A stretch of DNA of 64,000 nt from Epiperipatus broadwayi (lineage: Eukaryota > Onychophora > Udeonychophora > Euonychophora > Peripatidae): positions 2,973,989-3,037,988 of the forward strand of contig JAQFVV010006221.1 in the NCBI GenBank assembly GCA_028023455.1. The letters run 5' to 3'. The notes below the pieces were generated by a model. It ran no database searches and was not told the origin of the DNA. It saw only the letters and a program-made list of their open reading frames with translations. The position numbers and the translations under genes are program-made. Shown here one piece after another: positions 12,237-24,510 of this stretch (position 1 is its first letter; each line of letters opens with the position of its first letter).

Positions 12237-12833
12237 GTATTTAAGACATTTATTTTATATAGCGCGATGTTTTATAAACTGTAATATTAATAAGCCAATA
12301 AGCTAATGCACATGCACTTTGTAGATTTAATTATATAAATGAATACTCCCACTTTCTAAACACAAGATAAAGTATTTGTGAAAAGATAGAATGAATCTAT
12401 CTTTTCGACCCAAATGTTTTATGTATGAGCAAATGTTAAGTATTTGGAAATGAGAGCATGAAGATGTTAATTGATCACTTTAAATTAGCTTATTGGCTTA
12501 TTAATATTACAGTTTATAAAACATCATGCTATATAAATAAATGTCTTATTTACATATGTTTAATTTAATAAGAATGACATATCGTAAATTCTAGAAATTT
12601 CGTAAGCGGCATTCATTCACAAAGTAAAAAGTAATTTAAAGTGATCAATTAACATCTTCACGCTCCCATTTCCAAATACTTAAGATTTGCCTATGCATAA
12701 ATGTTTGGGTCGAAAAGATAAGTGGATTCATCCTATCTTTTCACAAAGACTTTATCTTGTGTTTGGAAAGTGGGAGGATTCATTTATACAGTTAAATCTA
12801 CAAAGTGCATGTGCATTGGCTTATTAATATTAC
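12237..12833. repeat. Nested foldback structure
   Basis: The blocks run A-B-A'-spacer-B'-A''. A (about 12237-12300) is inverted at about 12487-12547. B (about 12300-12485, containing 'tttgtagattta' and 'aaagatag') is inverted at about 12630-12815. A short A-like end ('ttggcttattaatattac') follows at 12815-12833. So an outer palindrome of about 200-bp arms holds an extra inverted copy of its own end. It is non-coding, probably a foldback transposon that gained a second end. Confidence 0.75.
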
Positions 12834-12903
<70 letters not shown>

Positions 12904-12906
12904 TTG

Positions 12907-12943
<37 letters not shown>
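12834..12943. repeat. Compound trinucleotide microsatellite (AAT)n(ATG)n(AAT)n
   Basis: A run of AAT units, then ATG units, a GTT interruption, and again AAT units. It sits between the nested foldback and the LINE relic. Confidence 0.95.
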
Positions 12944-12945
<2 letters not shown>

Positions 12946-12984
12946 CAAAGTTTCCTTTACAATTACATATTTTGAAATGCCAAG

Positions 12985-14337
12985 TATTTTAAAGTAAAAA
13001 TTGAAACATGCAATGAAATCTATAAGAAATATAAAAGCTCCAGGAAATGATGGAATTATTATTAATATCTTAAGAAAAGCAGATAAAGAAATAGAGAAAT
13101 TTTAGCAAAGCTATATTCTAAATGATAAAATGATAAAGATATATCATAAGAATTAGAAAAATGCAAAAGTGATATTTATATTTAGGGAAGATGGGAAAGA
13201 AGATAATAAAAATTGTAGATCTATCAATCTTTTAACAGTTCTAAGATCTTTACTAAGATCCTTACAAATCCTCTACAAAGATCTTTGAAATCAATTAACA
13301 AATAAAAATAAGTTGGATTTAAGTGGTTTTATCACAATAGATCATGTCTAAGTATTATGAGAAGCTGTAGAAAAATTCAATAAATATGAATTGTTATTGT
13401 GCTTTGGATTTGTAGTCATATAAAAGCATTTGACAATGTTTTACTTTCTGAATTGATTACTTTGATTAAAACTTTGGAATAATAAAATATAGACCCAGAA
13501 TATTGTCCAATTTACAATCACAGTGATTATATTCCCTGATATTAATGAAAAGATTAAGATCGAGGAGGATCTATAATAGGGGAATTCAGTATCTTCAAAA
13601 TCTTTTTCATCAGTTTTAGGAAAGAAAGCTAAGGAAATAAAATAAAGATAGTTTATTTAAATCATCCAGATTTTTTAATTAATGTGATTGATTTTGCAAA
13701 TATTACTTCAGACTTTTAGAAAATGTTGCAAGAGCTCTTAGATGAAAGACATATAGGAAGAAAGATAAATACTAAATAAATTTAAAGTCCAATGATTTTT
13801 CACAGAAAAAGAATAAATATTTTTAGTTATAAATAAGACGTTAACAACTATAAATATCTTTGTCAGATTAGTACACAATGACTAAATCTAAACTTGAATA
13901 GTGTTTAAACCTGAAGTTTTTAATAAATGTGATTTATCAGTTGGATACTAATATTTATCAGAAGAGCAATATAAAGACTTCAGATCTCATAATAAAATAT
14001 AAAAAATATGAATATATATATATGTTGGCAATAATAAGTAGAGATCAAAAGTGAAGTAAATGGATAAGAGAATAAATAGAATTAATAAAAGCATCAGAAG
14101 AATTAAGAGTCTAAAATAAAGATGAGAGCATAGATAAACAAATGAAGTCTTAAACCAGATTTAAGACATTATAAAAGATCTATAAAAAATGTAGGAGATG
14201 GATAGATAAGATAAAAAAGTTTAATAGAGTGATATAGTGAAGAGAACTTGGGATTGAAAAATACTCGACAAAACTTGTAAAGATTTTTATTTTGCCAAAT
14301 GGCTTAATAATGCTTGAAGATGATGATGATGATGATG
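12985..14337 (+). pseudogene. Decayed LINE reverse transcriptase with (GAT)n tail
   Basis: Translated in pieces across frames it reads R-N-I-K-A-P-G-N-D-G-I near 13025. It continues with W/N-A-K-V-I-F-I...N-C-R-S-I-N-L-L-T-V near 13155-13240 (matching 'NAKV...NYRPISLLSV'), then a motif A remnant H-I-K-A-F-D-N-V near 13425, and V-N-N-Y-K-Y-L near 13835. The order of motifs is that of non-LTR reverse transcriptases often annotated as endonuclease-reverse transcriptase. Stops and frame shifts are frequent. The sequence ends in 'gaagatgatgatgatg' (14318-14337), a simple-repeat tail common for such LINEs. It cannot be functional. Confidence 0.7.
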
Positions 14338-14760
14338 TGCACAAAAATTGAGATATTTACTTTATTTTTTTTAATATGATCAAGTTATACTAATTGCTTT
14401 GCCTTCCAAAAAACAATTAGTACAATTTTAGCACATTAAAAAAATAAGATTTTTTTTTTTTGTTAAACTATCTTTACTTTCAATATATATATTTTTTTAT
14501 ATGTAGAAAATAACAATAGAAGAGTGTGTTGAAAAAATATTAAATTTTAAAAATAGATTGTATGTGAATAATCCTTAAATAGTTATATAGTCCTTTTTTA
14601 TGTGGCTAAAATTTCAAAATCAAAATAATAGGATAAAACAGTTTAATCTCATTTGTAAAACTAATTCATTTATTTGAATTGAAGAATCAAATAAAAAAAT
14701 TTGCAAACAAGCAAACTGTTCTTTTAAAATTGCTAAAAATTATATTTATACTAATTTTAC
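14338..14760 (-). other. DUOX intron downstream of the 14933-14761 exon
   Basis: The minus-strand donor GTAAAA starts at 14760, so sequence below belongs to the next DUOX intron. I find no further DUOX exon between here and position 1; the rest of the gene presumably lies beyond the left edge. Confidence 0.5.
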
Positions 14761-14933
14761 CTGATGATTTCTTGCAAAATGTTGTGGATTTATGTCACTC
14801 CAGTTTCTAAGAGATGGTAAGTGATAAAACTTAAGAAGACTGTTATAATCCGGAATACCACTATCTCGGCCACGCATAATATTTAAGGCAGCCAAATCTC
14901 TCCTTGAATATTCAAGAGGGCCAAACATTTTAT
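14761..14933 (-). CDS. DUOX: Dual oxidase, peroxidase-domain exon (partial gene)
   Basis: DUOX is a membrane flavocytochrome with an extracellular peroxidase-homology domain. It makes hydrogen peroxide for cuticle cross-linking and gut defence in invertebrates. The exon is 173 nt. After two bases completing a split Asp codon it reads [20 protein letters not shown], then [10 protein letters not shown] and a stretch ending [10 protein letters not shown]. This is the RGRDxGxPDYN signature of the animal haem peroxidase fold in its DUOX form; peroxidasin and myeloperoxidase differ in the preceding block. The acceptor TTTTTAG ends at 14934 and the donor CAG/GTAAAA is at 14761/14760, phase 0. An open frame continues four codons into the intron by chance. 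The position where most DUOX and MPO proteins have His or Asn in RGRD(H/N)G is Ser here. Other exons are outside the window. Confidence 0.9.
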
Positions 14934-17249
14934 CTAAAAATTAATATTGTACATATAAGTAAAATTATTAATTAACAATTTTTGAGATTATTATATAGTT
15001 TCAATACCGATAAACTAATATTATAACATACTAAATAGCTAATATTAAAAGCTACCAAATATCGTATTTGTTTTAAGACTGAATTGGTTTTAATTTGGTT
15101 GATTTAACTCTGCAATTAAGATGATTTGACAATTAAAACGTTTTGAAAAAATAAACAGAGATATTAAAAAAATATGGAATCTCATGTTGTGGTATTCGAA
15201 TTCTTACAAATTTTTTTTATTATAAAGCAGCCTATGAAAAAAATTTAGCTTAAAAGTTAGTCTAACAAAATTTTACTACATAAACATATTGATTTGTTTC
15301 TTAATAATTCTGATCTCTTAGAAGCATATATTATTAAAATATTTATTTAGAAAATATTACATTATGCAATGAGGTATATGATAAAGTAACAGAATATTTT
15401 GCCCATACTATTGAAAGACACCAATACCCATATCCAATTCCTAAAATTTTACAAACTATTGTTAAAACAGAAAATCATTTTTTTCATATGTCCCAACTCC
15501 TCACTGAAGATACCCATAAGTCAAAACTGGTCTGGGGATGGGGACAATCTAAGATAAGGATGATTTGAATGCCTTCTCTTGTAGTAGCATATATCATAAT
15601 AAAAAAAAGCTTGTTTAGAGCGTTAGCATGCTCTTAAGTTTACATAGTTAGCAATGCAAAATGTACACTACTCTTTTATAATGATGCACTCTGAGAAGTA
15701 ATTAGATGATGAAAACAACCATTATTATATCATATTAATCTCATTCAACCACTGGCATATTATAATAAGGACAAACATATTTATTTATACAGAAATCAAA
15801 TATCATTCCCTTTTACTATTAGAAGATAATGTCAGAGTTGTCTCTTATTACGACTGCTTGCCGGAGGAGATTCAAGATACACACACACACACACATATAT
15901 ATATATAAAGGGTATTACATATTAGACCAGCTGCCCATATTTGCGGCAATAAAAGCCATATTAGAAAGTCACAATTACATCGCAAACACGGACAGTAGGT
16001 CTAATACTAAATACCAAATAAACTTAACAAAAATTGTTAAAAAATGTCTTATTTATGTTACCAAATATAATTATTGTTTTATATGAATTCTAAGTAGAAT
16101 TATTTATTAATTTATAATTAAAATGTTTAATTGTTTAGATCGTACAGTTGTTCCAACTTATATTTTGAGCTTATTTTACGAGTTCTATATATAACTTTGT
16201 AAATACAAGCTTATTAAATTAGGTCATGTGACATCTGACTTGATTCTTTTGTAATTTTATTTTTTGCTACTAAGGTTTTGGTGATTTTATACTGCTAAAG
16301 CTATTAATATTTGGAGTATCTGAACTTAGTTCAGTCCCATTTGGCTATTTAAGTTAGATAGCTAGATTGGAAGATATATGGATACTTAATAGCTTATTTT
16401 GTGAGCTCTCTATATAAGAAAATATCTAGTATTTCAACTGAGGTAATACAACAAGTTATGAAAAAACAATTAAAACACTTGTTTTAAAACTGCTTTTATA
16501 TAGAATTTGTTTAATTGCCAATAATTAACAGATTGGTTTTATTGCAGGGAGGGAGTCATAACACATTTGAACATTATAAGTGGTAGAACTAGAGTCAAGA
16601 TGCATGGACTCTAAGCTCCTGAATTAGTCAACCCCCCTCTTCCCTACCTAAATATTTTTCCAATAAGCTTAGATTTTTAAAATTCTTATTACCCAATTTA
16701 TTTTTGATAATGAGATTCAAAAAATCTAAACTGAATGGAATTTATAATCTATCATAGAATTTTAATATCTGTAGGTAATAAATAGTGATCTTTTATTCAA
16801 AATATTAATTTATATAAAAACAGTATCCAATTAGTGGATATAATATTATTACTCACTCATTTAATAAAAATATACACAAAATGTATCAAATCATCTTTTT
16901 CATGATAAATTATGCTCATTTCACCTTTTTAATTTCTTCCATAGCGTAAGCTTGTGGTTAAACACCGGTAGAGGTCCCTACTATCGCATTTTACACGCAT
17001 ATTCTCGAGGTTACAACCTCAATAAATATTACTTAAAATTCTCTATTAACTTTTCATTTTTTCTTAACCTTATTTTTTAACTTCATCATATTCTAAAGAA
17101 TATTATAATTTCCTAAATATTTTGAATTTAAAAACTGTGCAAATGTGTAAAAAAATCAATTAACCATAAAATATATTATTATTTATAATAGATTTATAAA
17201 AAAAATCAAGATTATGATTCAAGTAATCCATAGTCTGCCATTTAACAAG
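14934..17249. other. Intron block, mostly unassigned
   Basis: AT-rich. A (CA)n(TA)n tract lies at 15879-15907. The part at 16200-16400 belongs to a repeat family (G) also seen at 44790-45000. A GC-richer 90-bp island at 16940-17030 with 'ggtagaggtccctac' might be an old SINE, but I cannot place it. Confidence 0.4.
16200..16400 (+). repeat. Dispersed repeat family G, copy 1
   Basis: Shares an ordered series of blocks with 44790-45000, including 'acaagctta', 'ggtcatgtga', 'ggctattt(a/g)agtt(a/g)gatagct' and a gaagac/gaagat block, at visibly reduced identity. Non-coding. The copy at 44 kb is attached to a 96-bp hairpin arm. Confidence 0.55.
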
Positions 17250-17790
17250 GCAAAACTCTCCATACAGTAGTGTCACTCAGTGGAAGCCAGAGTAATCAAT
17301 GGATGCAAAAAGGTTTCTGCATACATTGTCTACTCATTCAATATCTCCAGACTAGTTTCTAGCATGTAGCTTTCATCAATGAGGAGCCTTGAATCTGAAA
17401 GTGCTGCAAATTTTAGGATCCAATGCAATGCCCTCCCCCCAGCAGAAACCTTTTGTCTTTTAAGGTAACTATAAAGTTTTGACTCCAGAATAGAAATACA
17501 ATGTTTTCAAATCAGTTCATTTGCTCATATAGCCATATAAATCTTAACTCTGTTCAGCATCTGTACATTTTGATGTCTTTGGTTCTTTAATAACCACTAT
17601 CACCACAATTCTATTGGGCATAACCGGTATTAAACCAATAACCATCACATGATCACCATCCTTTATGCTTACACAGGGTATTTACTCTGACTTATGCTGA
17701 GTGGCGCTACTGTACAAAGAATTTTTCCTGTATATTAACAGCTTGCATAAATATAAAGTATGATGGAAAAAAAAAGAATGGTGATCACGT
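17250..17790. mobile_element. MITE-like family M, copy 1 (long, rearranged)
   Basis: The left end 'caaaactctccatacagtag' (17251-17270) and a right part with 'gctgagtggcgctactgta' (near 17695-17714) match the inverted ends of copy 3. Inside, 17643-17672 is the reverse complement of the family's trailing sequence ('gaatggtgatcacgt', 17776-17790). The copy therefore seems to contain a second inverted end or a partial second element. No open frame. Confidence 0.6.
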
Positions 17791-20700
17791 AAATTAACAT
17801 GCACACAAAATCTCTCTCACATACCCATATATATATTTATCGCTGCTACATAGTGGATGAAACATTTACCATGTGTGTGCGCATATGAATTACAATTTAT
17901 AAAGGAAAAGAAACAAATATATTTAAAAGTTACTTGTATATGTATTTAAGTATAAACTGACTGAAATATTAATTAAGTGATTAAAAGAAGTTACGAAAAA
18001 TTATTTTTTGTCTAAAAAAAAAAAGGGAATATTTTGATGAATGTATGATAGATTTATATTTTTTTTTTATTAATTAAGAAAAAAATAATAATTTTAAGCC
18101 TTTTGATACTATAAATAATGAGACTAAATTTAAACTAAAAATTTGCAGGTTCAAAAAAAGAGTTTGGAGCTTAGAAACAGACACACCATTAGTGCTAACC
18201 ATATTAATTCACAAACAAATATATATAACAGTCATCATTCATTATACATAAAATTCAAATAGTAAAGAAAGTAAATCTGAAGTAAAACTACCAAAATGTA
18301 TTTCATCTATCTATTAACTATAATGTATTATGTACATTTTTTATACATAAAATTGAACCTATGCTTATATATTTAAGCAGATGAAAGAAATTTGCAGTTG
18401 AAAAACAATATATACAAAAAATCTAAAAGTATATATAGATATCCATATCCTGCTCATCTTGGCCTGTTTATGTAAATCAAATGAATTATACATTAACATA
18501 ATTGCACTTAAATTTAATAAGTGACATATTTATAATACTAGATAAATGTGCATATAAGTGCATCATATTTAGGTCCAATTATTATTTGTATTTATTACAT
18601 CATATATGTGCAGGTGTGTCTAAGCCTGTACAGTGTATTAATTTACATATTTGTTTTTATGTAAACTGGATATCCAATCTAATCATATTACTACATTTAT
18701 TGTTTTGTTTTCATCTATTTGTAAATTTAAAATTTTCGTGATAATTTTAAATAAGTCAAAATCTTGTTGTGTTATTAGAGAATTTTTGGTTAGACTTTTC
18801 ATTTTTTAATTATTATTATTATTAATTAATCAATAAAATTATTAATCATTATTTTAAATTATTTCAGTGAATTTTGTGTAAATACTTGATAAATATTTTG
18901 TTTATTTTGTTCTCATATACATATATTCAGCAGATATTTTGCACTTTCCAAGTACTTAGTATGTGTCAGTAATAAAATTTGATGTGTATATGCAAATCTT
19001 CATAATTGTGTAGATGGAAACTAGAATTATGTTATAACCTGATTATATATATATATATTCTGGCCTTGCTATTCTGCATCCTCACCTCCAGATAATGTAA
19101 AATAAAAATAGGTTCTATCTCAATTAACAATTAATAACTAAAATATTCAGTACTAAAATTAAAATATTTGACTAGCTCATTTTTAATATTCGAATAAGGT
19201 TCAATTTATAAAATATTAAACAAATATTTAACAGTTTCATGAGACGTGAAGTGAAAATACAGGTGACAAGATAGATTACATTGAGCCAATATTCCACAGA
19301 ATACTACCTCAATGGCATAAGAACACTATCCCCCCTTTATTACTATTTCAAATAACAAGCTCATAGTATTCTTACGACTTTAATTACTTCCACTCACTAA
19401 GACTAAACTAATAATTAAATTTTAATCTTCTATTTAATAATAATCTAGCTCAATAAAATAATCTCAGGTTCATAAAATTTATTCTAGGTTAAATTTAAAA
19501 ATACGGTAGTAAAATATGAGAAGGGATTTTATGTCATAATCTACTACACTTAAACTAATAATAATAAATAACAATAATAATATTCTTCATGTAATGATAT
19601 AATAAATATGTGGTAGCATTTTAATAGTCTGACAAACCAAATATGTGTGGCAACTGATAGCATATAATTTAACACAATATTGTGATAACTAATTTATGAC
19701 CAATAAATAATGTTATGATTATTTAATTATAATGAATACCAATAAAATATTTAAAATTCTTAAAATAATTATTTATTTATCTTTTGTGCAAAACTATATA
19801 TTAGTTTCAATTATTATGCATATATCATGTTTTCATGCAGCAATGTGGAGAAATAAATAACTCTGACACAAAATTTTTTTTTAAATAACAAAATTTAACA
19901 AAGTTTATTACCAACAATAAATAACTAAACAATTTATTTACATTATTTACAGCGGATATCCTTAACCCTTTTTGTTTTACAGTTTGATCTACCTGGTTAT
20001 AAAAAAATAATAATTTATATTTCAATTATATTTTATTTAGATTTAGGACAAAATTAAAAAAAATATTATTATTTGGTTTCTCATCATGTTTAACTTATTA
20101 CAAGTATATTTATCTTCTTTATTAGCAATAGCATTTTATTTCTAATATTATTAAACTATCCTATTTAAAAATTCATACTTAGAAAAACATTCCACAGAAA
20201 AAACAAAATTTTATAATGAGTATGGACTTCTCAAAATATAAAAATTTTCATCTTGCAAAATCAAAGATGTTACACAAACTATTATCCAAAATTCAATACT
20301 AAATTTTAGTATTTATCACACAATGTTTACTAATCATAAATACTCTTCTTTAAGCCTTACTTTAGTATGATATAAGTTTAATCATTAATACATTTCTGTT
20401 AATCAATAAAAAATATACTATGCATATTGTTTACATAATCTACTTTATACTATTGTATTTTAAAAAAAAAAATGCAATACTTATTTTCTCTTTAAAAAAA
20501 ATACTAAAGCATTTAAAATTATTATTACTTTAAAGAAAATATCTTTGTTTAGATACCTTATTTTAAAAAATTTTATATTTCATTTCCAAAATAAATTAAA
20601 ATATATTTTATGATTCCTTTCTTTCCCTAGGATACTTTGGATCTTCAAATTTAAGTTATAACATTCTACTCCTTATAAGCAACTAAACTAATCTTATCCA

Positions 20701-23700
20701 AAAAATGATAGCACAACCTTAGTTCTAAATTATTTATCATTTCTATTAAAATATCTTACTAAACGATGCAGTTACATGAAATAAGGATAGCGAAAACAGA
20801 TGTATAGGATTAAGGAAGAAAGCTAGAGTATTATTCTTAACATATCTCAAAATCATGGTACAGTGCGTAGAGGTAGGACATTTATCTGCCTAATATCCTC
20901 TAGTACAGGGGTGATGTTAAAGCTATTTCTTCAGCTTTATTAAAACATCAAATATTTAAAGTAATATAAACACTGTCCAATAAAATATGTATCAGTCATA
21001 GGGCTATGTTAACTATGCTGATATTCACACAAAACTAAATATTATTCCATTCCTTATAACATCCTATATTTTGAAATACATCATCTTGGTTTCCTGTTCA
21101 CTATAGTACTTCCAAGCCACTATCTCAATATTATTTCTTAAGATTTTTCTAAATCTTACATCGATAAAATAACTATCTGCATTTACAAAACAATAAATAA
21201 AATTCATTAATAGTTAACAATCTTACTATCCCATAAGAAAAGTCTGCTTACTTCATTGCTCTGTATGTTTAATCATATACGATCTACATAAACAATATTT
21301 GAATATCCCATATCATAAAATTTTTAAAAGAATCACATAATTATTTATTATGTTGGATTATATCACTAATAAAAAAATATCAAAAAATTGTCGTATGCAT
21401 ATTTTCAAATCAATCCTATCTCATAATGTTTTTAAAATGTTGTATAAAAATGTGTTACATATAATTAAAAAAAAACTTTTATACTTCATTCTTCCAATTT
21501 GTGGATGATCTAAAGAAAACAAAATATACATTATAAAATTATTAATAGTTATTATTATTACCAATAACCTTTATCTATTCATCGTGTTCAGTAGGCTTCC
21601 TTTGTCCACTTGAGCAGTTGCAGATATAAAATTCACATTCATACACTTTATATTAAAATATTTTTTAGCTAAATTATTAAATTGTTATATTATAAGATTT
21701 TAATATTAACAAATTAATGTTTTTATGTTTTTCCTAATCTTATATAAAATTTTAGATTTAAATTAGGTCAACAAAATCAAAAAAAATCAAAACTATAGTT
21801 ACATATTTTCTTGACGATAGTTCTGATAAGTCCAAAATACTTATTATTTTCTCTAGAGTTTTTTTTTTAAAAAAATGTTCTCCAAGCGCGTTAAAGTTTA
21901 AATAAAATAATTATTAACCCATTTAGTAACATTTTATAAAATGATCCTTGTTTTCATTTTTAAGACGATAATATTAATTAATCCCTTGAAGCTTCTTAAT
22001 CTTCTCTACCAATATTCTCTGCGTATTCCGATGCATCAATCCATTTAATTTAACTTTTAAAAAATATTCGATAAACTTTTAAGTACTATTAGTATTTCCA
22101 TGGATCCATTTTTTTCCATTCATCTATGTATTCACTTTTATCTCTGTTTCTTTCCTGATACATTAAAACTTTCACTTGGTATTTTTATACATCTCTTTTA
22201 AAATAAAAACTTAAAATACTTTTGAACAAATTTTTTTTTCCAAGTACATTTTTAATAATTCGAAGAACGGATATTCTAATACAAAACGCTTCTGTAACAT
22301 ATTTTCCCTGGCTCTTTCTTTAATTTTGCACTCGAAATTTTTTTATTTTTAAAATGTTACCTTTAGAAAGGATATAACATTTTATTCCTTTGAATATACT
22401 ATATAAAATAATTCATGCAATATTTAATTGTCTTGTTACCATTTAAAATAAATCTTGAATACTTATGCATAATAATGCGTTTCCAATTTTTTCATTAAAT
22501 TCCATATAATGTCCGAGCTGTGGTTTTTATGTACCAAAACAGTTCTTCGGTTATGCATAAATAAAGCTGTATCAATAAATATTCAAATATTTCTTCAGCA
22601 TTACATTTTCTATCCATTTTATTTTGTAGTATATCCATTTTTTATTGCGTGGTTTAGGTTAAACTTTAGATAAAATCTGACTGGTAAGTACTTTAAAAAT
22701 TAGAAACTCATATTAAAACGAAATTATTAAATATTTTTAGTTTATACTTTCTCTTGCAAAAAATATTCTTTAAAATTATCAATTAGTTTTTTGCAGATAA
22801 AGTTATAAGAAAGTACTAAAAAATTGACTAAATAAAAGATTTTTAAAATTACTATCTTTTGATAGTTATAATTTTACCTCTCTCCGGTTTCAATACATTT
22901 TTTATTCTCCCCCTCTAACTTAGTTACAACCATATATATCGTCTGCAAGAATACTTATTTCTTATTGGTCAATTCTTTCCCGCTTGAAAACAAATTTACA
23001 GATTTTCAATTTATAGTAGAATTATATTTTGAAAATAAAATGATGACGTAATGAACCTAAAACATTACTTAAAATATTACTTTTAAATAAATTGTTATTT
23101 TATTAAAACTATTTAAACATTACATATTTATTATTATTTACTTTTATGATAGGCAATAATTCCATCCAATTCTATAATATAACTTTTAAAATATTTTAAA
23201 CTTTGTTATTAATTCAAACAAGCAGTGTGTGATAGTATACATTAAAAAACCATGTGATTACAACTTTGACAGACGTTTTTCTATCTATTTCTCTGTCTAG
23301 ATTAATAAAATTGATACACTTATTATATAATATAATTATAAAAAAATTGGAAGAATAATTTAGAAAATATAGAATTAGATATAATTTTCACCATCACAAA
23401 GTTTATTTTAAAAATATACTATATTAATTTTGACTATTTTAATATGATTACAAATCTAAATATAGCATTTATTAAATTATATGTTTTACACTATTAAAAT
23501 CGAATTTTTAAATATACTTTTAATTATTTATAGCTGTGCTATTTAATATGGCCAGCTTTTACAACCATATGAAACAATATTTTAAGCTTTATACAACTAT
23601 TTTTAAATGATTTTATATACTACATATTCTCTTTAGCTTCAAATTGTACTTTAAAGATATAATTGACTTAATATAATTAATGTATTAAAAAAAAAACATT

Positions 23701-23765
23701 CTAAATTTAAAATTTTTCAGTAATTGACTGTTATAAACTATTACTGACCTATAGAAAAGGGCACA

Positions 23766-23767
<2 letters not shown>
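17791..23767. other. Intron block, no gene recognised
   Basis: Very AT-rich with poly-A and poly-T runs. On the minus strand near 22190-22090 a short open stretch (V-L-M-Y-Q-E-R-N-R-D-K-S-E-Y-I-D-E-W) could be a scrap of mobile-element coding sequence, but it has no clear family. Small frames at 18502-18741 and 19825-20025 have random composition. Confidence 0.4.
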
Positions 23768-23797
<30 letters not shown>

Positions 23798-23861
23798 AAT
23801 TACCCCAAATCCAAAATTCAAGCAGATCAGCATAAAAATAATATTAAAACACTACCGAAGG

Positions 23862-23889
23862 TTTCACTGCTACAAGCAGATTTCTCAGG
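23862..23889 (-). ncRNA. Hammerhead-like motif, PLE family B (left copy)
   Basis: On the minus strand CTGAGAA (23889-23883) is followed by a hairpin (CTGC and GCAG around a five-base loop) and GAAAC (23866-23862). The consensus hammerhead has G at the sixth box position, A here. The right copy, 24318-24345 on the plus strand, reads TTGAGAA and GAAAC, so a U3-A8 pair is possible there. Confidence 0.3.
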
Positions 23890-23895
23890 GTTACA

Positions 23896-24279
23896 TTGAA
23901 TAATTTATTAAATAATACAAAAGAAATTTTTGATAGAAAGACTATTCCTGGTGTAGTATATTTTATTCCTTGTTTATTTTGTAAGAAGGTTTACATAAGT
24001 CAGAGTAGTTTGAGTTTAAATGAAAGAGTAAAGGTTCATAAAAGTAGAGTTAAAAATAGATATCTTAGTTCTGTTTTGTATGTCCATGAAAAAGAGACAG
24101 GTCACACTATTGATTTTGATGAAGCTAAGGTTGTCTTCTTTGAGAGAAATGAAATCAAAAGAAGAATTAAAGAATCTTTATTATTGAAAATTTATTATTC
24201 TGAAGCAATTAATTTATTTAAGAGTTCTTTTAATATTAAGGGTGGATGGGAAATGAATGGATTTGTGGGTCATGTTTAA
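23896..24279 (+). CDS. GIY-YIG endonuclease domain of a Penelope-like element
   Basis: 127 open codons, with no ATG at the start: the frame opens at the edge of the left inverted repeat, so the protein is 5'-truncated. G-V-V-Y-F-I-P-C-L-F-C (residues 19-29) and V-Y-I-S-Q-S-S-L-S-L (32-41) correspond to the 'GVVYkIpC..C...YIGqT.rsL' start of PLE nicking endonucleases; the usual G of YIG is Ser. N-E-R-V-K-V-H-K follows (catalytic Arg position plausible), then H-E-K-E-T-G-H and, near the end, R-R-I-K-E-S-L. These PLE landmarks are in the right order. In a full PLE this domain nicks the target DNA after the reverse transcriptase part. Absence of stops suggests a fairly recent insertion. Confidence 0.7.
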   Translation: MNNLLNNTKEIFDRKTIPGVVYFIPCLFCKKVYISQSSLSLNERVKVHKSRVKNRYLSSVLYVHEKETGHTIDFDEAKVVFFERNEIKRRIKESLLLKIYYSEAINLFKSSFNIKGGWEMNGFVGHV

Positions 24280-24317
24280 TATTATATATATTGTGTAGTT
24301 TTAGTAGTTATTTACCC

Positions 24318-24345
24318 TTGAGAAGTCTTCTTGTAGCAGTGAAAC
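24318..24345 (+). ncRNA. Hammerhead-like motif, PLE family B (right copy)
   Basis: TTGAGAA (24318-24324), a hairpin ending GCAG (24336-24339), T, then GAAAC (24341-24345). It is the counterpart of the left copy with C3 changed to U. Stem II is weaker here because the base that is G in the left copy is T. Confidence 0.3.
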
Positions 24346-24447
24346 CTTTGGTAGTGTTTTAATATTATTTTTATGCTGGTCTGGTTGAATTTTGGATTTG
24401 GGGTAATTTTAATTATATATTGACTAGTTTAGCTTTATGCTTGTAAT

Positions 24448-24449
<2 letters not shown>

Positions 24450-24501
<52 letters not shown>
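24450..24501. repeat. (TA)n microsatellite
   Basis: Uninterrupted TA units. A shorter TA tract lies at 23768-23790, just left of the PLE unit, and others at 25639-25685. Confidence 0.95.
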
Positions 24502-24504
<3 letters not shown>

Positions 24505-24510
24505 CATTAG

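Larger units (their letters stand above)
23790..24416 (+). mobile_element. PLE unit with GIY-YIG ORF between inverted ~100-bp repeats
   Basis: The left repeat, 23791 to about 23890, and the right repeat, about 24316-24415, are inverted copies with only about eight differences. Between them lies almost only the GIY-YIG frame 23896-24279. Both ends contain the hairpin-GAAAC motif typical of PLE terminal repeats. No reverse transcriptase is present. Outside lie (TA)n tracts on both sides. PLEs may carry inverted terminal repeats after truncated insertion, which explains the layout; a short, RT-less mobile unit is an alternative. Confidence 0.7.

Noticed and set aside
1-14760. Further DUOX exons downstream of 14761
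   Set aside because: I looked on the minus strand for the GGMLES-type and other following DUOX segments and found none; they are probably outside the window.
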